Below are positions 28,916-38,207 of a stretch of 64,000 nt of DNA, in pieces (the first letter of the stretch is position 1; every line of letters starts with the position of its first letter). The DNA is from Pantoea sp. alder81 (GTDB lineage Bacteria; Pseudomonadota; Gammaproteobacteria; Enterobacterales; Enterobacteriaceae): positions 124,001-188,000 of the forward strand of contig NZ_JAIUDA010000010.1 in NCBI RefSeq assembly GCF_020179835.1, given 5' to 3'. Made by a program: the position numbers and the translations under genes. The notes beneath the pieces were generated by a model. The model ran no database searches. It was given only the letters and a program-made list of their open reading frames with translations, and was not told the origin of the DNA.

Positions 28916-29317
28916 TTATTCATCGCCCGACAATTTAAATTTCATCAGATCGCGGCGCTCTTTTTTATCCGGGCGGCGATCGGGGTGCGGCATGGTCAGG
29001 GCATTCATTTTGCGTGCCAGTGCCATTTTTTCACGCTTCTCAATGCTGGCGGCGGTCTCCGCATACATCTCTTGCGCTTCAGTAGCAGGGCGACGTTGAT
29101 CGCCAATGGCGGTGATCACCACCGTTCGCTCATCGTTGCCCTGGCGCAGCGTTAACTCGGCATGCAATTCCACGATTTTACTCGGCTTGCTGCGCTGGCC
29201 GTTGTAATGCACTTTACCGCCTTCGATCACTTCGCGAGCGAGCGCGCGCGTTTTATAAAAACGCGCAGCCCACAGCCATTTATCAAGGCGGACACCTTCG
29301 CTGGTTTTCTCTTTCAT
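28916..29317 (-). CDS. hslR: Ribosome-associated heat shock protein Hsp15 (HslR)
   Basis: This 133-residue RNA-binding protein of the S4-domain family recycles free 50S subunits that carry a stalled nascent chain. The S4 motif is VRLDKWLWAARFYKTRALAREVIEGGKVHYNG, in two overlapping stretches at residues of about 9-40. The C-terminal tail is basic and helical (RPDKKERRDLMKFKLSGDE). Length equals E. coli Hsp15. ATG 29317 is chosen by that alignment; upstream in-frame codons lie inside the yrfG end. It lies 13 bases from yrfG. Confidence 0.96.
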   Translation of the reverse strand: MKEKTSEGVRLDKWLWAARFYKTRALAREVIEGGKVHYNGQRSKPSKIVELHAELTLRQGNDERTVVITAIGDQRRPATEAQEMYAETAASIEKREKMALARKMNALTMPHPDRRPDKKERRDLMKFKLSGDE

Positions 29318-29330
29318 TGCGGCTCCTGCT

Positions 29331-29993
29331 TTAACGCAGCGTTTCACACAACTGGCGATAGTCTCGCACTGCAGCATGACGCTGGAAAGATTGATCGGGC
29401 CGACCGGAATCCGGATTGCTGACGCCTAAACACCAGCGAATGCCCCAGCGCGCCGCCGCATCGAGGATCGCTTCACTGTCATCAATAAACAGGGTGCGAT
29501 CGCTATCGAATGCAGTTTGCTGCTGAACGGCCTGCCAGAGACGTGGATCCTCTTTCGGATACCCAAAGGTATGGGTAGAAAGTAATAAATCAAGGTAGGG
29601 AGCCAAACCGGTTTGCTCCAGCTTTACCTCGAGATTGTAAGGATGCGCGTTGGTCAGCAGGATCGTGCGTTTACCTGCAGCACGCAGTGCCTGGAGTAGC
29701 GGCAGCGTATCCTCGCGCATGGCCGCACGGTGACGTTTTTCCCATGTCATGGCGCGGATATCTAAGTCCAGCTCTTGCGACCAGTAATCAAGACAATACC
29801 AGTTTAGCGTATGCACCACGGCTTGATACTTTTGCTGAATCAGCTGATGGGCCTCGGCCAGGGTGATATCACGCTCGCGGCTCAGGGTTTCCGGAACGTG
29901 TTCCAGCCAGAAATGGCGGTCAAAGGCGAGATCGAGCAGCGTGCCATCCATATCCAGCAGCACGGTATCAATCCCGGACCAGTTTAGCGTCAT
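29331..29993 (-). CDS. yrfG: HAD-family GMP/IMP nucleotidase YrfG
   Basis: This 220-residue haloacid-dehalogenase phosphatase has motif I, VLLDMDGTLLDLAFD, motif II, ILLTNAHPYNLEVK, and motif III/IV, GYPKEDPRLW with LFIDDSEAILDAA. E. coli YrfG (222 residues) hydrolyses GMP and IMP. ATG 29993 (MTLNWSGIDTVLLDMD) is chosen over the long upstream extension, which would overlap igaA. It sits between igaA and hslR in the same minus-strand cluster. Confidence 0.92.
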   Translation of the reverse strand: MTLNWSGIDTVLLDMDGTLLDLAFDRHFWLEHVPETLSRERDITLAEAHQLIQQKYQAVVHTLNWYCLDYWSQELDLDIRAMTWEKRHRAAMREDTLPLLQALRAAGKRTILLTNAHPYNLEVKLEQTGLAPYLDLLLSTHTFGYPKEDPRLWQAVQQQTAFDSDRTLFIDDSEAILDAAARWGIRWCLGVSNPDSGRPDQSFQRHAAVRDYRQLCETLR

Positions 29994-30049
29994 CGTATTC
30001 TCTCTCGCCCTAAAAAATAGGGCGACAGGGTAGCACAGAAGGGGAGGGG

Positions 30050-32191
30050 TCAGAACAGGGAGCGCACGCTCTGCATAGTGCTCAGATTGTGGTTGAAGCA
30101 CTTGTCGTAATACTGCTGAATTTCCACCATGCGCAGACGATTACGATGCACACGACGCAGCGCCAGCAGGCCATTGGTGACGCCGCACAGGAGCAGCACC
30201 AGCATCAATAACGCGGTACCGAGGTAGCGCCATTGCGCCATCGCATCCGGTTCATTGTGCAAGGCAATGTGGCGAGTGCCATTGGCGTCAGTGGTGATGC
30301 TGGTAATGATGCCATTAGCAGCAAATGGCGTGTGCAACAGCATGCCGGACATGCGTTGCAATTCGCGCCACTGAGACGCTGCATCGAGATCAAACAGCGA
30401 CACGGAAGGCTGCGGCTGGGTCACCATCTGACGGCCTTCATCACTGATAATCAGGAAGCCGCCTGGTGGTGGGCTATTCAGATTTTCTGCTGCACGACGG
30501 GTTTCACGCGAGAAGAAGGTTGAGGTCGCGGTATTCACCAGGTTTTCCAGCGCTTCCGCACTGACCGGGCGTAGCAGCACATTCATGCCGTTGAGCTTGC
30601 CGGAGTCTGCACGGTGAATCAGGGAATCCCAATCCTTCGCATTGCCAAGATTCACCAATGCATTTTTTAGTCGAACACAATCCTGCTGCTGGCTGCACAG
30701 ATCCTGAGTTTTCAGCACCAGGTCGGAGAAATCATCCAGCAGGATCATGCCCGATTTCTGGATGGCTGAGGCGAGCTGTGGGTTGAGTTTCGGATCGGTG
30801 TTGGTTTCCGGATGCAGTTGACGCGTGGTGGTATCAAGCAGTGCGGCGGCTTTATCAATGATATCTGACTGCGGCTGCGGCAGAGGCGTTGCGTTATTCC
30901 AGTAAATGGCTGAGCAGTCGAACGGCATATAGGCATAGCTGCGGTTGCTCTGATAGTTGCCAGGTACGGAACACATACCGGTACCGCTCACCTTCAGGTT
31001 GTCACCAATGTGCAGCGGCAGGGCGTTGAGTTTATCCACGCTATTCACTTCGATGCTTTCGGTGCCTTTCACCCACGCGAGGCTAAGCTTGATCGGCATG
31101 CTGAGCGGAATCCAGGTAAACAGCATCACCAGCACCAGCAATGAACCACATGCCAGCACCAGATTTTTGCGCCAGCGCTGAACCGGGAAATTGCGAACTT
31201 CATCATGCAGGGAGAGGAAACGCCCCTGGCGCACCACCTGCCGATTCAGGTAGATGTCGACATCCGTGACCTGACCCAAATCGTGCGCCACATAGGGCTG
31301 CCAATGGGCGGGATAAATCAAATCGATAATGCCCAGCGAGATATTGCTTTGCTCCTGATTGGATTCACCAAACAGGCCCCAGCGCTTGGGTGCTCCGCGC
31401 AGGCAGTGCACATCGCGCAGCCCTTTTTCGCCGGGGAAACGGTAAAGGAACCACAGGCTGACCGCGATCATGGCGCAGGCGGGTAGCGCAATCCACACCA
31501 TCAAACTGCCGGGCAGTACCAGGCTGAGGAAGAACAGCAGGAAGGCAAAACAGATGGCGATGGCTTCGCGCGTGCCATCCGCGCGCGACAGGCGATACTC
31601 TTCCGGCGATTCTTTACGGACCTGCAGCAGCTCGACATTTTCGCTCTCCTCTTTACGGATGGAGGCGTTGGTCGACATTGAGCGCACCAGCGGTGGCAAG
31701 GCGGGTTGTTCTACAGCGTAGTTCACTAACGAGTGACCGTTAAGTGAGATCACCAGCGGCAGCGTTTGGGTGCGAATCAGCTCAACATAATTCTCTTCCG
31801 CAATGTGCTGCTCCCACAACGGCGGCAGATGCACTTCTACTTCATCGAGGTAGTAGCGCCATTGATGCGCATCATCGGTTGAGAGGCCATAGCGAGTAAT
31901 GGAACGCGTGACGGGATAGACGTTGTTGCTCTGCGCCGTGAGCGTCAGGGATTCTGCCTCACGCGACTTCTTTGTGGAGCGGGCTGTGCTCTGTTTTTGC
32001 TGTTTCGCCAGAGACGCAATGTACGCTTCAACGGCGAGACGTTCTTCATCAGTGAGTTTGCGGCAGGGGGGACTAATGAACGGCAGAGGTTTCGCCAACG
32101 GCGGACGATGCCGCATAGCGTACCAATAACCTATCCCTGCTACTAAGGAGCAGGCCAGCATGACAGCCAGAATGATGATAAAAGTGCTCAT
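30050..32191 (-). CDS. igaA: Intracellular growth attenuator IgaA (YrfF/UmoB family)
   Basis: This 713-residue inner-membrane protein restrains the Rcs phosphorelay in enterobacteria. Membrane segments are visible at the N-terminus (TFIIILAVMLACSLVAGIGYW), in the middle (AFLLFFLSLVLPGSLMVWIALPACAMI), before the periplasmic domain (VLACGSLLVLVMLFTWIP) and near the C-terminus (LGTALLMLVLLLCGVTNGLLAL). The long stretch of about 375-650 is the periplasmic domain that contacts RcsF, with cysteines (CSVPGNY, CSAIYW, CSQQQDC). Length fits E. coli YrfF (711). In enterobacteria it is often essential unless Rcs is inactive. Confidence 0.94.
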   Translation of the reverse strand: MSTFIIILAVMLACSLVAGIGYWYAMRHRPPLAKPLPFISPPCRKLTDEERLAVEAYIASLAKQQKQSTARSTKKSREAESLTLTAQSNNVYPVTRSITRYGLSTDDAHQWRYYLDEVEVHLPPLWEQHIAEENYVELIRTQTLPLVISLNGHSLVNYAVEQPALPPLVRSMSTNASIRKEESENVELLQVRKESPEEYRLSRADGTREAIAICFAFLLFFLSLVLPGSLMVWIALPACAMIAVSLWFLYRFPGEKGLRDVHCLRGAPKRWGLFGESNQEQSNISLGIIDLIYPAHWQPYVAHDLGQVTDVDIYLNRQVVRQGRFLSLHDEVRNFPVQRWRKNLVLACGSLLVLVMLFTWIPLSMPIKLSLAWVKGTESIEVNSVDKLNALPLHIGDNLKVSGTGMCSVPGNYQSNRSYAYMPFDCSAIYWNNATPLPQPQSDIIDKAAALLDTTTRQLHPETNTDPKLNPQLASAIQKSGMILLDDFSDLVLKTQDLCSQQQDCVRLKNALVNLGNAKDWDSLIHRADSGKLNGMNVLLRPVSAEALENLVNTATSTFFSRETRRAAENLNSPPPGGFLIISDEGRQMVTQPQPSVSLFDLDAASQWRELQRMSGMLLHTPFAANGIITSITTDANGTRHIALHNEPDAMAQWRYLGTALLMLVLLLCGVTNGLLALRRVHRNRLRMVEIQQYYDKCFNHNLSTMQSVRSLF

Positions 32192-32589
32192 GCTTTGCTC
32201 AATCCAGCCAAAAAACTGCCTTCACGTTTACGATGTGCTCCCGACGGAACCCGTTAATACAAGTCAATTTTGGCGAGCAGAAGTCATTCTTACAAGAAAA
32301 AACTCAGATAAAATAACGCACAAAATCATTGAATTATAATTTATTAGATTATTCCTTAATGGGATGTTAACCACAGGGCACTCAATTAAATATCGGTATT
32401 TTCTGAATTTAACAAAACCCCATTGACATATTGTGAAAATTTAAGTGTATAGATAACAAGAAGTTGTTAGCAGGCGTAAGCAAATGTGTGGCATCTTGCT
32501 TTCCCTGTACTGCGTGTCGCACATTGCTGCGGGCTTCGGTATGCTGGCGTCATCGCGATTCACAAGGTTGTGCTAAGTTTGAGGCTGAT
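32192..32589. promoter_or_regulatory. Divergent igaA/nudE control region with a strong nudE promoter
   Basis: This 398-base A/T-rich gap holds no convincing gene. A good sigma-70 promoter faces nudE: TTGACA (32423-32428), a 17-base spacer and TGTATA (32446-32451). An A/T-rich TATAAT-like block near 32333-32340 could serve igaA on the other strand. The first part of the open frame before ATG 32590 lacks nudE homology and is treated as leader. Confidence 0.6.
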
Positions 32590-33156
32590 ATGAAAATTCC
32601 AATGAAAAAACCTGACATCCTCAACGTGGAAGCGGTGGCCCGCTCCCGCTTGTTTACTATTGAAGCGGTTGATCTCGCCTTCAGTAACGGTGCACGCCGT
32701 GTCTATGAGCGTATGAAACCTTCCAACCGGGAAGCGGTGATGATCGTGCCGATTCTGGGGGATGATGTGATCCTGATTCAGGAATATGCCGTAGGGCTGG
32801 AGAGTTACGAACTGGGCTTTCCTAAGGGCTTAATCGATCCAGGCGAAAGCGTGTTTGAAGCCGCAGACCGTGAGTTAAAAGAAGAAGCCGGCTTTGGTGC
32901 CCGAGAATTAGAAACGCTGGGCAAACTCACCATGGCGCCGTCTTACTTCTCCAGCAAAATGAATATTGTGGTGGCGGAAGGGCTGTATGAAGAGAAGCTG
33001 GAAGGGGATGAACCTGAACCGCTGATTGTGCATCGCTGGCCGCTGAATAACCTGCTGGCGTTGCTGGAAGAGCCCGATTTCCGCGAGGCCCGAAATGTCA
33101 GCGCGCTGTTCCTGGTGCGTGAATGGCTGGTGAAGCAGGGACGATTGACCTACTGA
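32590..33156 (+). CDS. nudE: ADP compounds hydrolase NudE
   Basis: This 188-residue Nudix hydrolase acts on ADP-ribose, NADH and diadenosine polyphosphates. The Nudix box reads GLIDPGESVFEAADRELKEE followed by AGF, with the metal-binding glutamates of REx2EE. Length matches E. coli NudE (186). ATG 32590 (MKIPMKKPDILNVEAVARSRL) aligns with that start. It is divergent from igaA and convergent with mrcA, with a strong terminator between, the same arrangement as in E. coli. Confidence 0.96.
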   Translation: MKIPMKKPDILNVEAVARSRLFTIEAVDLAFSNGARRVYERMKPSNREAVMIVPILGDDVILIQEYAVGLESYELGFPKGLIDPGESVFEAADRELKEEAGFGARELETLGKLTMAPSYFSSKMNIVVAEGLYEEKLEGDEPEPLIVHRWPLNNLLALLEEPDFREARNVSALFLVREWLVKQGRLTY

Positions 33157-33172
33157 TTACGACAAGTGCGCA

Positions 33173-33205
33173 ATAAAAAAGCCGGCGAATGCGCCGGCTT
33201 TTTTG
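33173..33205. terminator. Bidirectional terminator between nudE and mrcA
   Basis: The GC stem GCCGGCG / CGCCGGC (33181-33198) is extended by A/T pairs, with A6 on the left and T6 on the right. It is a textbook terminator for both strands in the gap between convergent genes. Confidence 0.95.
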
Positions 33206-33206
33206 A

Positions 33207-35756
33207 TCAGAACAGTTCGTGGCTTTGGCCGTTGTCCATGAGTGTGGTTCCCACATCATGCACAGAATACTCCGTTGGCTGTGTGCCGTTGATGAAGTAC
33301 TCCTGACGGGTATTGCCGCCGCCGTTGGCCAGCTTGCCCGTACCGCGATCGATGGTCACGGTGACAACGCCATCTGGCGGTGTCAGCGGCTGTACCGGTA
33401 CGCCATCCAGCGCAGATTTCATGTAATCATCCCACGCTGGCTGAGCACTTTTCGCGCCGCCCTCATAGCCTGAAATCTGATCCGGAATCGCGCCTGACAT
33501 GGTCGAGCGGCCTAGCGCGCGTGAATCATCGAAACCAATCCACACTGAGGTCACCACACCAGGACCGTAACCAGAGAACCACGCATCCTTCGAGCTGTTG
33601 GTGGTACCGGTTTTTCCGCCGATATCATTACGTTTCAGATCACGACCTGCACGCCAGCCTGTTCCCATCCAACCTGGCTCACCGAACACGTTAGAGTTCA
33701 GCGCGCTTTTGATCAGGAACGACAGCGGCGTATTAATCACATGCGGTGCGTATTGCTGGTCACCCGCGGGTTGCGGTTGAGCAGGCACTTGCTCCAGCTC
33801 AGGCTGTGGTACCGCCTGATTCTGCGATTGATCGGAGGTTGCGACGTTTTCCACGCTCTCTTCATTCAACGCCAGCGATTTTTTGGTGTCGCCGTAGATC
33901 ACCGGCAGATTGCACTGCGGGCAGGCAATCTTCGGTTTCTCTTCAAACACCACGCCGCCTTGCTCATTTTCAATTTTGGTAATGAAGTAAGGATCGACAA
34001 GGAAGCCGCCGTTGGCCATCACGGCATAACCGCGCACCACCTGCATTGGGGTAAACGAAGCCGCACCCAGTGCCAGTGATTCGGTATGGATGATGTTCTG
34101 TGCCGGGAAGCCGAAGCGCTGCAGATATTCTGCGGCGTAATCCACACCCATCGCACGCATTGCACGAACCATCACCACGTTTTTCGACTCACCCAGGCCC
34201 TGACGCAAGCGGATAGGTCCCGCATAGGTCGGCGGTGAGTTTTTCGGGCGCCAGTCCGCACCGGCACCTGCATCCCAACGTGAAATGGGCACATCGTTCA
34301 GAATAGATGCCAGCGTCAGACCACGATCCATTGCGGCGGTATACAGGAACGGTTTGATGTTTGAACCGACCTGGCGCAGCGCCTGCGTCGCACGGTTGAA
34401 CATACTTTGGTTGAAGTCGAAACCACCGACCAGTGCACGTACCGCACCATCTTCTGGGTTAAGCGAGACGAGCGCTGAGTTAACCAGCGGGACCTGACCT
34501 AACCACCAGTCGTTGTTCACTTTACGCACCCAAATCTGCTGACCTGCCTGCAGTACCTGCGTCACGCTACGTGGCGTCGGGCCTTGCAGCGTGTCGGATT
34601 TGTAAGGGCGCGCCCAGCGAACGCCTGCCAGATTCAGTGAGACACTGCTGCCGTCTTTCAACATCGCCGTGGCTTCATCGGCTGAGGCAGTGGTAACCAC
34701 GGCAGCATTCAGTGGACCGTAGGCGGGCAGATCTTTCAGCGCTTTTTGAATGCGGCTCTGATCCCAGCTTGCTTCGCCCACTTTCCACAGCACATTAGTC
34801 GGACCACGATAACCATGACGCATGTCATACGCCATCACGTTATTGCGCACCGCTTGCTGTGCGGCTTCCTGCAGATGACGCGTCACGGTGGTGTAAACCT
34901 TGTAGCCATCATCGTAGGCGGCGTCACCGTAGCGTTTCACCATCTCCTGACGCACCATCTCACTCAGATAAGGCGCGGAGAAGGCAATTTCGGGACCATG
35001 ATAGGTTGCGACCAGCGGCGTGTTGCGCGCGGCATCATACTGTTGCTGCGTGATGTAGTTCTGATCGAGCATACGCGCCAGTACCACATTACGACGCGAC
35101 AGTGCGCGCGCATGCGAGTAAAGCGGGTTGAAGGTTGACGGTGCCTTTGGCAGACCGGCAATCATCGCCATCTCACTCAGTGATAGCTGATCAACCGGCT
35201 TACCGAAGTAAACCTGCGCTGCCGCACCGACACCGTATGCACGGTAGCCAAGATAGATTTTGTTGAGGTAGAGCTCGAGGATTTCATCTTTGCTCAGCAG
35301 CTGTTCGATGCGAATCGCCAGGAACGCTTCCTTAATCTTACGCATCAGCGTGCGTTCAGGGCTGAGGAAGAAGTTACGCGCCAGCTGCTGGGTGATGGTA
35401 CTGGCCCCCTGCGAAGCATGACCGGACACCAGCGCGACGCTGGCGGCACGGAAAATACCCACCGGATCGACACCATGGTGCTCATAGAAACGGCTGTCTT
35501 CGGTTGCAATGAACGCTTTGATCAGCTCAGGCGGCATCTGTTGCAAGGTGAGCGGCACGCGGCGCTTCTCACCGTACTGGGCGATCAGTTCGCCATCCGC
35601 GCTGTAAACCTGCATTGGGGTTTGCAAACGCACGTCTTTCAGCGTGTTCACATCGGGCAGCTGCGGCTCTATGTATTTGTACAAACCATAAACCGTGCCT
35701 GCTCCCAGCAGAATGCAACACACTGTAAGAATCAATAAATACTTTACGAACTTCAC
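33207..35756 (-). CDS. mrcA: Penicillin-binding protein 1A (MrcA/PonA)
   Basis: This 849-residue bifunctional class A PBP polymerises and crosslinks peptidoglycan. An N-terminal membrane anchor (YLLILTVCCILLGAGTVYGLY) precedes the GT51 glycosyltransferase domain with the catalytic glutamate in ATEDSRFYEHHGVD and the QGASTITQQLARNFFL motif. An OB-like insertion follows, then the transpeptidase domain with the serine in GSNIKPF (around residue 464) and KTGTTNSSKDAWFSGY near 710. Length is near E. coli PBP1A (850). It is divergent from hofMNOPQ, the classical ponA-pilus gene arrangement; an ERIC-like repeat lies between. Confidence 0.97.
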   Translation of the reverse strand: MKFVKYLLILTVCCILLGAGTVYGLYKYIEPQLPDVNTLKDVRLQTPMQVYSADGELIAQYGEKRRVPLTLQQMPPELIKAFIATEDSRFYEHHGVDPVGIFRAASVALVSGHASQGASTITQQLARNFFLSPERTLMRKIKEAFLAIRIEQLLSKDEILELYLNKIYLGYRAYGVGAAAQVYFGKPVDQLSLSEMAMIAGLPKAPSTFNPLYSHARALSRRNVVLARMLDQNYITQQQYDAARNTPLVATYHGPEIAFSAPYLSEMVRQEMVKRYGDAAYDDGYKVYTTVTRHLQEAAQQAVRNNVMAYDMRHGYRGPTNVLWKVGEASWDQSRIQKALKDLPAYGPLNAAVVTTASADEATAMLKDGSSVSLNLAGVRWARPYKSDTLQGPTPRSVTQVLQAGQQIWVRKVNNDWWLGQVPLVNSALVSLNPEDGAVRALVGGFDFNQSMFNRATQALRQVGSNIKPFLYTAAMDRGLTLASILNDVPISRWDAGAGADWRPKNSPPTYAGPIRLRQGLGESKNVVMVRAMRAMGVDYAAEYLQRFGFPAQNIIHTESLALGAASFTPMQVVRGYAVMANGGFLVDPYFITKIENEQGGVVFEEKPKIACPQCNLPVIYGDTKKSLALNEESVENVATSDQSQNQAVPQPELEQVPAQPQPAGDQQYAPHVINTPLSFLIKSALNSNVFGEPGWMGTGWRAGRDLKRNDIGGKTGTTNSSKDAWFSGYGPGVVTSVWIGFDDSRALGRSTMSGAIPDQISGYEGGAKSAQPAWDDYMKSALDGVPVQPLTPPDGVVTVTIDRGTGKLANGGGNTRQEYFINGTQPTEYSVHDVGTTLMDNGQSHELF

Positions 35757-35835
35757 CTGAGAATTCCCATCTGTTGTCGTTTGGGCAGTTTATAAACAAT
35801 CGCGCGGTAGTATAAAGGCAAGCCTGACGCTTTGA

Positions 35836-35961
35836 TATACCCGTCATACTTCGAGCGGCAGCTGCTGCGGCTGCGCGAGCTCACCTAAGACACTGACTTC
35901 AGTCAGCGCCTGAAAATCAGCTCGTTTTTCGCCTTGCCGCCACTCGAATGATTGAGGGTAT
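35836..35961 (-). repeat. Diverged ERIC-like repeat between mrcA and hofM
   Basis: The ends read TATACCCGTCATACTTCGAG and CCACTCGAATGATTGAGGGTA, which are ERIC termini in the reverse orientation. CTGACTTCAGTCAG forms an internal palindrome. The body is more diverged than the copy at 4947, but the length (about 126) fits. It lies just upstream of hofM. Confidence 0.7.
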
Positions 35962-35998
35962 CTCTTTTTTTACCTTAAAAGATAAGGAGATCGCGCAT

Positions 35999-36808
35999 AT
36001 GGCTTTTCAGCGCTGGCAAATTGGATTGGACATCCAAAACGGGCAACTCTGCGCCCTGGGCATTGAACGCCGACGTCATGGCTGGCAGTTACGCCACTGG
36101 TGGCAACAACCGCTGCCGCACGATACGTTACGCAACGGCGTGTTGCAAACTACCCCACTGTTACAGGAGATGTTGACGCGCTGGCAGCGCCATCTGCCGA
36201 AACGCTATTCACTACGGGTTGGCTTGCCCCCGCAACTGGTGTTGCAGCGGACACTACCGCTGCCAGAAACCTCGCTCAGTGAACCGGCAATGAGCCGCTA
36301 TGTGGCGTCTTCAGCACCGCGTCTGTTTCCGGTTGAGCCCGCCACGCTGTCGATTGACTACCGCTCGGCGCGAAATGCGACGCAACTGTGCATTACGGCG
36401 GCACGACGTGAAGTGATTGCACAGTGGCTGGCGCCGTTAAAGCAGGCTGGCCTGCGGCCCGATGTCTTTGAACTAAGTAGCCTGGCGTTGACGCAAATCG
36501 CCATGCGCATGCCGCTGCATCGTGGACAACTTTTGATTCATCCTCTTAGCGATCACTGGCTGTGGACGTTAGCCGGTGAACCGGGCACCTCAGGCGCGGC
36601 CACAGAACCCTTAACGCTGGCGCAACTGCGTGAAACCTTCCCTCAGGCATCATCGATCTTTTGCACCTCGACCTTTAGCCTGGATGAACCCAGCGTGACG
36701 CAATGCCGACCGCTTTCATTGCTGCATTACCGGCAACCGCCCTTGCCGGCGCACGAAGGTGAGTTTGCCATCGCGCTGGGCCTGGCGCTGCGCCCGGAGG
36801 ATGCATGA
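35999..36808 (+). CDS. hofM: Pilus-assembly/DNA-use protein HofM (PilM-like)
   Basis: This 269-residue actin-like PilM homologue starts MAFQRWQIGLDIQNGQLCALGIERRR and has a strand-rich ATPase fold, but the classical nucleotide motifs are weak, as in other enterobacterial HofM. In type IV pilus and competence systems PilM is a cytoplasmic ring component that binds PilN. E. coli HofM-HofQ are needed for using DNA as a nutrient. ATG 35999 follows an AAGGAGA ribosome site by 8 bases; the longer frame from 35948 overlaps the ERIC-like repeat. It is the first gene of a tight five-gene operon and overlaps hofN by 4 bases. Confidence 0.88.
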   Translation: MAFQRWQIGLDIQNGQLCALGIERRRHGWQLRHWWQQPLPHDTLRNGVLQTTPLLQEMLTRWQRHLPKRYSLRVGLPPQLVLQRTLPLPETSLSEPAMSRYVASSAPRLFPVEPATLSIDYRSARNATQLCITAARREVIAQWLAPLKQAGLRPDVFELSSLALTQIAMRMPLHRGQLLIHPLSDHWLWTLAGEPGTSGAATEPLTLAQLRETFPQASSIFCTSTFSLDEPSVTQCRPLSLLHYRQPPLPAHEGEFAIALGLALRPEDA

Positions 36809-37350
36809 TGCTGGCCGTTAACTTATTGCCCTGGCGTATGCAGCTGCAGCAACGTCGCCGCCAGCAAAGTTTGACCCTGCTGGGATGTGTCCTACTGGTT
36901 ACCGGGATCATAGTGCTGACGCTCTGGTGGCGGGGCAGCGAGGCGCAGGGGCAGGGGCTGCGGGTGTTAGCCGATATCAGCCAACAGCATGAAGCGTTGC
37001 AACGGCAACTGGCGCAACAGCAATTGCTGATACAGCAACGCGATGAACTGCTACAGGCACAGCTTATTCGGCAGCAAAAAAAGGAGGAGCATCAGCGCTG
37101 GCAACAATTCTGGCAGCGCTTGCCCATGCTGATGCTGGACACGCTCTGGCTTAAGCGCGTTGAACGGCGCCGAAGTATCCTGCTGTTCGAAGGACAGGCG
37201 CACAGCATGATGGCGGTTCAGGACTTTCGTCATCAACTGATGGGGCAGCCGCTATTTGCCACGGTTAAACCGGCTAGCGTGCAGCGCCAAACCGCTGGGC
37301 ACTATCGCTTTGTCTTGCGCGCGCGGATGCAGGAGAACGTCAGTGAATGA
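36805..37350 (+). CDS. hofN: HofN (PilN-like inner-membrane assembly protein)
   Basis: This 181-residue protein opens MMLAVNLLPWRMQLQQRRRQQ, where NLLPWR is the conserved N-terminal tail that PilN uses to bind PilM. One membrane helix follows (LTLLGCVLLVTGIIVLTLWW, residues of about 27-46), and then a Gln-rich coiled coil to about residue 110 and a small ferredoxin-like periplasmic domain. The start overlaps hofM by 4 bases and the end overlaps hofO by 8, so translation is coupled. It belongs to the hofMNOPQ DNA-uptake cluster. Confidence 0.9.
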   Translation: MMLAVNLLPWRMQLQQRRRQQSLTLLGCVLLVTGIIVLTLWWRGSEAQGQGLRVLADISQQHEALQRQLAQQQLLIQQRDELLQAQLIRQQKKEEHQRWQQFWQRLPMLMLDTLWLKRVERRRSILLFEGQAHSMMAVQDFRHQLMGQPLFATVKPASVQRQTAGHYRFVLRARMQENVSE

Positions 37351-37837
37351 TGTATTACAGCGCTGGATCGCGTTAGCCCTGATGTGGCGCATGGCTTGCC
37401 TGTTGGGCATGTCACTGCTTCTCCTGATACTGGCGTGGTGGGTTTTGCTGCGGCCGCAACAGCAGGTACGCGCGTCTCAATTACACCAGCAGGCGGCGAT
37501 GTCACAACAGGTGATGCAGCGCCAGCAGCTGTTGGCTGCACGGCCTGCGATTAACGAACTGGAACTGGAAATCGCACGGTTGCAGCAGCCTGCGGTTGAA
37601 GTTGCTGAACAAGCCACGCTTGAAGCTCTGATTACCGCGCGCGGCGATCAACTGGAAAGCTGGCTGCCAGATAATCAGCCTCAGCAGTTACAGCTGCGAC
37701 TCGGCTGGATGCAATTTGTTCCGCTGTTTTCTGAGCTGGCGCTGACGCGTCTGCCTGTGCCGCAGCGCTTTGAACTCAAAGAGGAGCAGGGAGCGCTGCA
37801 CACGCAGCTGTGGCTGGAGGATGACAATGCGGAATAG
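37343..37837 (+). CDS. hofO: HofO (PilO-like inner-membrane assembly protein)
   Basis: This 164-residue protein starts at a GTG (VNDVLQRWIALALMWRMACLL), with one membrane helix, CLLGMSLLLLILAWWVLL, followed by a Gln-rich coiled coil and a compact periplasmic domain ending ALHTQLWLEDDNAE. PilO partners PilN in the inner-membrane alignment complex of type IV pilus machines. GTG 37343 is chosen because it overlaps the end of hofN by 8 bases and sits behind AGGAGAA; no ATG in this frame is suitable. Sequence is poorly conserved, and the call leans on topology and operon position. Confidence 0.85.
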   Translation: MNDVLQRWIALALMWRMACLLGMSLLLLILAWWVLLRPQQQVRASQLHQQAAMSQQVMQRQQLLAARPAINELELEIARLQQPAVEVAEQATLEALITARGDQLESWLPDNQPQQLQLRLGWMQFVPLFSELALTRLPVPQRFELKEEQGALHTQLWLEDDNAE

Positions 37838-38207
37838 TGCCTGGCTGGTATTGCTGTGGAGCGGTTTTGCCCTGGCCCGCGATCCCTTTCAACCACAGGC
37901 GGATGTGCAATGCCTAATGCAGGTGGCTGAACCGGATGGCTGGCGATTGCAGGGCATTATCGGCACCCCCACGCGCTATGTCGCCTGGCTCCGTTCGCCA
38001 GAAGGAAAAAATCATCGGCTGGGTCTTTCGGCTCTATTACCGCGCTCAAGCTGGCAGGTGGCAGAGCTGACGGCGAATCGCATTACCTTGCATGTCGCGC
38101 AAAGCTGCCCACCACAGCAAATCACCTGGTCAATAAAAGGAGGATATTATGAAATGGATGGCCCTGATGCTTTGCCTGAGTTTGAGCCTGCCCCTGCAGG
38201 CAAATGA
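37827..38207 (+). CDS. hofP: HofP (PilP-like periplasmic protein)
   Basis: This 126-residue protein begins with a signal sequence, MRNSAWLVLLWSGFALA, followed by RDPFQPQADVQC, the DPFxP motif typical of PilP/HofP. PilP-like proteins bridge the PilNO complex and the secretin. ATG 37827 is favoured; ATG 37821 would add two residues. It overlaps hofO by 11 bases at the front. At the back it extends 59 bases into hofQ, so its last residues (MDGPDALPEFEPAPAGK) are read from the DNA that encodes the HofQ signal peptide. Confidence 0.82.
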   Translation: MRNSAWLVLLWSGFALARDPFQPQADVQCLMQVAEPDGWRLQGIIGTPTRYVAWLRSPEGKNHRLGLSALLPRSSWQVAELTANRITLHVAQSCPPQQITWSIKGGYYEMDGPDALPEFEPAPAGK